The notes below the pieces were generated by a model. That model did no database searches and was not told the DNA's origin. It saw only the letters and a list, made by a program, of their open reading frames with translations. The position numbers were made by a program, and so were the translations under genes. A stretch of DNA of 64,000 nucleotides from Pomphorhynchus laevis (taxonomy: Eukaryota > Acanthocephala > Palaeacanthocephala > Echinorhynchida > Pomphorhynchidae): positions 62,001-126,000 of the forward strand of contig WNNJ02000905.1 of assembly GCA_012934845.2 (NCBI GenBank), written 5' to 3'. Shown piece by piece: positions 57,711 to 64,000 of the stretch; the first letter of the stretch is position 1, and every line of letters starts with the position of its first letter.

Positions 57711-58454
57711 CTAATGAGATTTAGAGTTGGAAGAGGACTCAAGTTGATTTCGCCAAAAGAGAGTACGTTTAGTACGTATAAGAATGAGATGTGAACGGCG
57801 TAGAGAAAAGTAGAAATCACAGAGATTTGGAGAGAGTGAGTTGGGAGAACGTTTAAGAAAGCGATTATACACGCGAAAAGAGTTACGGAGTCTACGCTTA
57901 GAAAGACTACAGTCAGAATCGAACCAGATATCACGGCGCGACCGCTGAGAACGTCGGAGTCGACTAGGCAGAAGGTTATTGAGGATCGACGTAAGTTCAG
58001 AATCAAACAGAATGCAGAGATCATCGGGAAAGAGATAGTTAAGAGGAAGTGGAAAGAGTGAAGAATTGAGTAAGGCTGTACAGAGAATAGGGATATCGAT
58101 AAGTTTCCAGGGTCGACTTGGTGTGGATAATGGTGGAGGCGGATAAAAAGGATGGGGACGAGTAAGAGTAAGAGTGACAAGGAAATGATCGGACAAACCA
58201 GGATCAGTAATTGACAAGGAAATATAGTCATTGAAGCAGTTAGGAACAGCAATGTTGTCGAGAGCACCGCTGGGAATATGAGTTTGGCTTGTTAAAAGTA
58301 ATTTATAGTTAAAATCACAAAAAATATTAGTTAAAGTTATAGAGTAAGAGTCAGCAGGGTGATCAAGACGAATGTTAAAGTCACCAAGAACAAATGAAGG
58401 AGTATAAGACAATAAACAGTGAGAAAGAAGATCTGCAAGCTCGCTAAAGAACAT
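57711..58454 (-). pseudogene. LINE B3 endonuclease C-terminal half
   Basis: The 247-residue frame has the catalytic-site block VLGDFNIRLDHP and the terminal SDHFLV block, whose His is the catalytic base in this endonuclease family. A linker up to RLRNSFRVYNRFLKRSPNS follows, before the RT. The N-terminal half with the ITESW block is in the upstream frame at 58647-59144. Confidence 0.75.
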
Positions 58455-59900
58455 ACGTGAGGGTGCAGCTTAGCCTGGACGGTATACAATCACAAGTTCA
58501 AGAGTGAAAGGAGTTGATGATATGCATATTAGCAATTCGAAAGAAGTGCAACGGATGTTAGCATTTATTTTACGTAGAGACGTTGGGTGACTAGCATTGG
58601 CAACGATACCGCCATGGTTAGAAGCAGTAAATGTGGAAGAGACAATTTAAAGAGCTGATTTAACTAAAGAACAACCAGAGCGACATAGACGACGAATAGC
58701 AAGATCATCAGAGTCAGAGTGCCAGGATTCGGTGATGTAGAGATTATCGATAAATAATTGATTCAAGATATCGAGGAGCAGATCAGCTTTATGAAGAATG
58801 AAGCAAGTGTTAAAAAGACTAAGACGAAAAGTATGTTCAGGAGCGAGATCGACTAGCAAAGAAGACTGGGGGAGAGAGGAAACGCCATCGGATTTTTGGC
58901 CTCTTGCGTAGTACGTGAAAATTTCCGTTGATTTTACGGATTGATAGAGATGACTCACTGTTCGTTTCACGTCGATGTTTCTTGACGTGAAATATGCTGG
59001 GTGTTGAATCGGTTGATCAGATATGTGACTGTTGATGATTTTGAAGGAAAGATGTAAATTATTTGGAAGTGATTCGTGGGAAGTAGAGTAAGGAGAATTA
59101 AGATAGGCTGAAGCATGTGTGACAGAAGTGGATTGTTGAATCAATTGATCGGAAATGTTACTGGAAATTATTTTGATGGAAGGATGTAGATTATTGGAAA
59201 GTGATACGTGGGAGGTAGAGTGAGGAGAATTAAGATAGGTTGGAGCATGTGTAACGGGAGTGGAGTGTTGAATCGGTTGATCGGAGATGTTACTGGATTA
59301 GATTTTTACGGAATGATGTAAATTATTGAGAAGTAATACGGGGGAGGTAGAGTAAAGAATACGTGAAAAGAGTAAAGAAGTTTGAAATTTATTTAGATTG
59401 GGGGAGGAATAGAAAATAGGAGGTACGAGATGAAAAGCTTTACCGTTAGCATTGTTAGAATGAGGAAGATGAATGGAAGTTTGGTTCGTAGTTGAACGAG
59501 GTGTGTGAGAGATTAGTTTTGATAATGGGATTATAAGATGCGAAGTCATGTGTTGATGCGAGGGAAACATTTAAAACAGTATTGGTCAGAGTGGTTGTGT
59601 GTGATACAGAAGTAAAGGAGCAGGATAACTGTAGTAGTCGTACTAATGTACAAAAACCGCATATGAACTGTTTACGTTTATACACCGAGCGGTCGGATAT
59701 TTTAACACGAACAAGTGTCCATACATCACAATCTTTGGAATCGCATCCAACTTCAAAACTGGTATAACCATCATTGGATTCCGATGTGGTTGATGCTTGA
59801 TCAGGAACAATTTTACTTTCGGCCTTAGCTTTAATAGTTTTTCTATCATGACACTAGCATCATCTGCCCTGTTGTTTGGGCTAAAGAAAGTCGCCTACCC

Positions 59901-61959
59901 AGCTTTTCTAGATTGTATTTCATTGTATTATCGAGCATTCGGAGGAAATAGTAAACTATGTTTTAAAACTCGAATAACATTTCCTTTAAATTTTATTTTT
60001 GTAATTTCATCTTACAACTTCAATTAAAATCATAATTTTTTATATTTTTATTGTTTTTATACAGTTTGTAAAAAATATATCTGAAACTAAAATATTCATT
60101 TATGAAATCAGAATATTTATTCATCGAATCAAAATATTTTTGAAATCGAAATATTTATGAAATCAAAATGTTTATTTATGCAATCAGAATATTTATGAAA
60201 TCCCATGTAATATGTCGACTTTGTCTTTCTCGAGTAAATCATTGAATTTTCAAATAATCGTAAGGCGGCAATTCCAGTGTAGCCAAAAAATTTCTGAGTC
60301 GCAAGTTTTCGGGACGGTCATAAAACCAGGCTCAAAAATCTAATACATTAAATCACAATATTCGAATAAATTGGTATGATCACGGAATATTGATAGGTAC
60401 AAATAGAATTTTGGTAAAATAGTTTTTTATAAAAATTAATGTAGACAGTAAGCTGAATTCTGAATAATATATGACAACATGGTTGAGAGCAAATTTGGTT
60501 TACCCCATTGAATACTGATCTTGCAAAAACCACAATGTATTGTAGTGATCAGCGATTAATTTAAATAGTGAAACACTACAAAAAAAATTTATATTCTAAA
60601 TACCGAAATTTAAATCTTAGATGTGCAAGCATTACGTCCATAAATGATGTTTTTTCATATATAGCTTCTCTGTATATCTGGACTCAAATTTTATTTTTCT
60701 CGTATGAATAATGTATTCTAATGTTTGTCCTAAATGCAAAATACATCATTCATATATCTTCATTATTTTGTAAGATGCAATATGAGTGAATATCCTCTAC
60801 CCCTATTTTGCCATATATACGTTTATCTGTTGTGGTCTAAGTGTTAAACTAATATCAGCACAACTCATCTGGTCTCTAATATTATTGTTAAGAATTTATA
60901 ATTACCGCAAATATTATATGGGTTTAAATGGCAACGACCAAATCCAGAAAAATATTTCCTTGCCTAATTTTTTATAAATCAGTCATTTAAGAAAATATAA
61001 TACTGTTTCAATATTTATTTTTGAACTATACATGAGCATTATTGAACAATCTACAAAAGGTTTAATACGTAGCACAATATAATAAGTCAGCATTAATTAC
61101 ATGACATTCTCCCCAACAAAATATTCTGTGAGGTATGAGTATTCCATCCTGATTATTGTCGTATGATGAGTTATTGTTAAAGAAACAAAATTGAGCTAGC
61201 GAAACTGAACTGTTTCACTATCTTCCACTTTTTCGAATTCCTGGACAAATAAGCTCTTCACCTCGTACAATAGAATAGTTGGTAGACGAACTTTCATTAT
61301 TTACTGTCGATGTCCCCATATGTTCATATATTACATCTTAAAATTGTTGTTTATCAAATTTACTTTCCGTGCAATCTGGATAGCGTTGATAAATGCTCGC
61401 ATCTGTTTAATAAGATCCTTTTAACCTTGTTGCTTTATCGACTTAGAAAAATTTGCGTCGCGGTTCTGTATCGAGTTTCCATGTTGAATGTTATATTATT
61501 CACAGTTATCCGTACACTTGTACGAGAAGTCGGCCAAAGTCGGGTTGTTGTTGACGTTATTTGGATATAGTGGACTAACGACATGTTTAAAGCGGACAAG
61601 TGTATATTACGAGCTGACATTTAGAAGATCCATATCCACTACGACAGAGTCGTATTTGCCAGCTCGATTTTGTTTCTTTAACGATACCTTACCAGAAGAC
61701 AAGAACCAGGGTGTAATACTCATACCTGTATATGACCTTCGCTGTAACATCAAAAATCCCTCATGTGGCGTCTTATTTATTTCTATGTATAATAGAGAAC
61801 GTATAACTATAGGTTAGTATATTTTACTATAGGTTAGTAAAAGTATTGGTTATTAAAGTTCTTACAATTTTGACTTTAGTTTTTGAATATATTGACATAT
61901 ACAGACCTTAAAAAAGTTTGAGATCTAAAGTAAATACAAGGAAAAGAAATAAATTGATT
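59901..61959. other. intergenic stretch without a recognised gene
   Basis: Frames at 61310-61817 have no recognisable motif. The only structure noted is a tandem repeat at 60090-60202. Confidence 0.45.
60090..60202. repeat. irregular tandem repeat (aaaatatttatgaaatc type)
   Basis: About six units of 16-22 bases, each containing a variant of aatatttatgaaatc, follow one another. The unit length varies because of an optional ttat or attcat insert. Confidence 0.65.
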
Positions 61960-61973
61960 GTTCACTCAATCTT

Positions 61974-62072
61974 CGACGACAACCAACGACAACCTTCGAC
62001 GACAACTAACGACAACCATCGACAACCATCCGCTTGACAATTATCGACAACCATCGACAACCATCGACAACA
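61974..62072. repeat. tandem repeats of cgacaaccat type
   Basis: Roughly ten units of 8-11 bases (cgacaaccat, cgacaactaa and similar) lie 50-150 bases upstream of the ORF1 ATG of B4. They sit in the place of the 20-bp repeats of B2 but are unrelated in sequence. Confidence 0.75.
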
Positions 62073-62125
62073 TCCGAAGTTAAATCATCACCGAAGTTAA
62101 ACTGACAATATCAAATTGGATATAT

Positions 62126-63341
62126 ATGGTGGGGAAAAAGTGTAAGAAGCAAGTTAAAAGCCAATGTTTCGCAAGTCCTGTTAATGACCAATATGTAGAG
62201 ATAGAGGTGGCATGTTGCTCTGTGAATTGTAACATATGGTCTAAAATTAATGTTAAAGCGGATGATATTAAAGTAGTTCAATCCGGTAAATTTTGTTGTG
62301 GTGTGTGCGGCTCGTAATTGTGAATGGAACACTATTCTTGAGGAAAAATTACAAAATAATATTAAAATGGTGTCAGAGCTTAAGGAGATCGTAACTATGC
62401 TACAGAATAGTATTCTCTCTAGTGCATCTGAGGTAAATTTACAACGAAAAATACAGCATAAGTTACCTGAGGTGATGGGTGAGGTGAATTCTATAACTTC
62501 GAATAAATCCTTCAATAATGCAGATATCGATCCAAATGCACATCGATACCCACATGCAGTTAGCAAGACTACATCGTCAGTTACGGGTTTCACTCCTGTT
62601 CGTATCTGGAAGAGAGGTCACTCAAAATCGTATACTGTTCGTCAAACAGAAAATGAACGAACGCTGACTGTCAACAATCACACAGGCAATGATGATATAC
62701 AGCACTCAGCTACTAGTAATGACAGTGTGGTTCTACATAAAGAGTGCGTAAACGAGCACATTAAGGAAGCTCATCTCATATCATCTCAATCAATGAATGC
62801 CTCTAGAGCGAGTTCTCCGGTGCAGCAAATGTCTACTTTCTCACAACTGCGTAAACAGCATGATCCTTTGCGTTCTATTATTTTCGCCAATGTGTCGGAA
62901 TCAAGCTCTGTCAATATCCAAAACCGACTAAATGAAGATTTGTCGAGGGTACGTAATATTCTCACGATCGTTTTGGCACAATCCCCAGAAGAGATAGTAT
63001 CTAGTATTAAAATAGTTGCTTTATTCCGCATAGGGAGGAAAATTAACGATCGTCCTAGACTGCTAAAAGCCATTCTGACAGATCCAAAAGCCGTTAAGAC
63101 CATCTTTAGGAACTCTTATCGTCTCCAAGGTTCGTCTGCAAGATTGTTAAAAGATCTCGACGTGAATGAACGTAAGCATCTACGTGAAGCTAAACAATGT
63201 TTGAAGTCTCGTATTGAAGCTGGTGAGTCAAACTTGACAATTCGAAATTTTCAGGTTGTGCGGAGGAAGACTCAAATACATTGGATGCCTCTACAGGTAG
63301 ATCATTCAATCCTTCCTCCGCCGCTCATAAGTCATTGGTAA
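62126..63341 (+). pseudogene. LINE B4 ORF1: Cys-rich module, coiled coil, RRM-like and C-terminal domain
   Basis: ORF1 starts MVGKKCKKQVKSQC. The module VEIEVACCSVNCNIW ... FCCGVC (C-x3/4-C, W, C-x2-C) is followed by a frame change near 62310 and a second frame that begins AARNCEWNTILEEKL. Residues after that (KLQNNIKMVSELKEIVTMLQ) look like a short coiled coil. A Ser/Thr-rich linker follows. Then SIIFANVSESSSVNI, SIKIVALFRIGRKI and RPRLLKAILTDPKAVKTIF resemble the RRM-like and C-terminal domains of L1-type ORF1 proteins, which bind RNA as chaperones. It ends at 63341 and overlaps the next frame. Confidence 0.75.
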
Positions 63342-64000
63342 TTTCAAATATTTCATATGTGGATAAAAAATGTTTAAGAAATATTGTCCATTACTCCTCC
63401 CCATTGTGGTCGGCTCTTGAGCGACGTAGCGAGGATTATCAGTCATACATACCGATATCGTTGGCTCAGCAGACTCTACCCTTAAGCTTAGAATGCTTGT
63501 TATTATATACGAACGCCCGTAGTCTTCTTCCAAAAATTGACGAATTAAAACTCCGCATTGAGAATTCGCATCCGCTATTAGTTGCTATTACTGAAACATG
63601 GCTTTATGATAGAATTACTGATGCTGAGATCTGGATTGAAAATTATACATCTTATCGAGTTGACAGATCTATCTGCAAGGGTGGTGGAGTGATTATCTAT
63701 GTGCATAATAGTTTAATGTTTAAATTGCTAGATGTACTAGCGTCCGATGGAATCGAGTTATTGTGGGGTAGTGTGTCTCTTCCTACCCTTGGTTCAGTGA
63801 CTTTAGGCTTAATCTATCGCAATCCCACTTCAGATGTTTGTTGCTTGATCGATTACATTCTAGAGTTTGGTTCCAAACCAAGTCTTTTTATAGTTGGTGA
63901 TTTCAACTTAGCGACAGTAGATTGGAACACCTACACATCTTCTGTGTGTAGTCCGTCCACATCATTATTTCTTGATATGATTAACTCGCTAAACCTTACC
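63250..64000 (+). pseudogene. LINE B4 ORF2, endonuclease N-terminal part (partial)
   Basis: The frame is open from at least 63250 to the window edge and overlaps the end of ORF1 by about 90 bases. It has YTNARSLLPKIDELKLRIEN, VAITETWLYDRIT with the catalytic Glu, GGGVIIYVHNS and LFIVGDFNLATVDWNTY with the catalytic Asp and Asn. These are the canonical blocks of an APE-type LINE endonuclease, which nicks target DNA. No ATG precedes the first block in this frame. No stop is seen, so only the right edge truncates it. Confidence 0.8.

Larger units (their letters stand above)
55940..59900 (-). mobile_element. LINE family B copy B3, nearly full length
   Basis: From 3' to 5' on the minus strand: the hairpin end (55954-55970), RT pieces (57010-57216, FQTAFHSNFSTEIVCLKVYN and SLDLSSALNIVDHLILL), and the endonuclease C-terminal half (57711-58454, FVLGDFNIRLDHPADSY and GLSDHFLVTLTLTRPHP). 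The endonuclease N-terminal half follows (58647-59144, RLSLFNTCFILHKADLLLDI then YITESWHSDSDD), then low-complexity ORF1 (59298-59685) and the Cys-rich ORF1 start near 59690-59800 (C-DSKD-C-DVWT ... FICGFC). Order and spacing match a whole element, with several frame breaks. Confidence 0.85.
61960..64000 (+). mobile_element. LINE family B-type copy B4, 5' part, runs off the window
   Basis: The plus strand has 5' tandem repeats (61974-62072), an ORF1 Cys-rich start (62126-62317), the main ORF1 (62298-63341) and an endonuclease frame from about 63250 to the edge. It shares the Cys-rich ORF1 module with B2 and B3. Its endonuclease (TNARSLLPKIDEL, AITETWLYDRIT, FIVGDFNLATVDW) is less decayed than in the other copies, so this may be a younger or sister lineage. 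Confidence 0.8.

Noticed and set aside
61310-61817. Protein-coding gene at 61.3-61.8 kb
   Set aside because: The overlapping frames of 86 and 109 codons have no motif, and neither shows coding-like composition relative to the other strand.

Overview
The window looks like nuclear DNA of an invertebrate animal: it is AT-rich, coding is sparse, the genes carry TATA and AATAAA signals rather than bacterial ones, and most of the recognisable sequence is non-LTR retrotransposons, Penelope-like elements and tRNA-derived SINEs. I cannot name the phylum. Only two convincing host genes are visible: a four-finger C2H2 zinc-finger protein (9153-9968) and a full-length RBBP4/RBBP7-type histone-binding WD40 protein (33273-34685). 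Both are encoded in one uninterrupted exon. Two further open frames (22327-22656 and 55322-55840) are unidentified.

Retroelements, left to right. LINE family A has a gag-like ORF1 with a CCHC knuckle and an ORF2 with endonuclease and a YADDT reverse transcriptase. Eight copies or fragments lie at 719-2939, 3068-3337, 3380-6500, 15281-17990, 22985-24783, 24854-28655, 29700-32690 and 45125-48845. LINE family B is CR1/L2-like, with a Cys-rich ORF1 N-terminus and YADDI. It lies at 18278-20990, 50620-54530, 55940-59900 and from 61960 to the right edge. LINE family C, with FADD, lies in two pieces on either side of the 45-48.8 kb family A copy. Penelope-like elements with YIDDI occur at 6.5-7.8, 11.5-13.3, 21.8-22.2, 35.0-35.9 and 38.8-39.1 kb. 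Short pieces of their 3' end recur alone at 38.2, 41.4 and 43.4 kb.

The most unusual part is 36-42.5 kb, with outliers at 8 and 29 kb. It is packed with small elements built as inverted repeats, several of which carry hammerhead-ribozyme core strings. The strongest case is on the minus strand at 42062-42137, where all three stems and every conserved core block of a hammerhead ribozyme can be read. It sits inside a roughly 515-bp unit flanked by 63-65 bp direct repeats, as expected if a circular self-cleaving RNA had been copied slightly more than once round into DNA (a retrozyme-like element). A separate tRNA-headed SINE family at 8 and 36 kb carries the same core blocks in permuted order, with a covarying stem.

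A second structural highlight is an almost perfect 1,641-bp inverted repeat (23143-24783 and 24855-26495) made of two head-to-head family A LINEs. The arms look virtually identical, while the 3' ends of the same two copies have clearly diverged.
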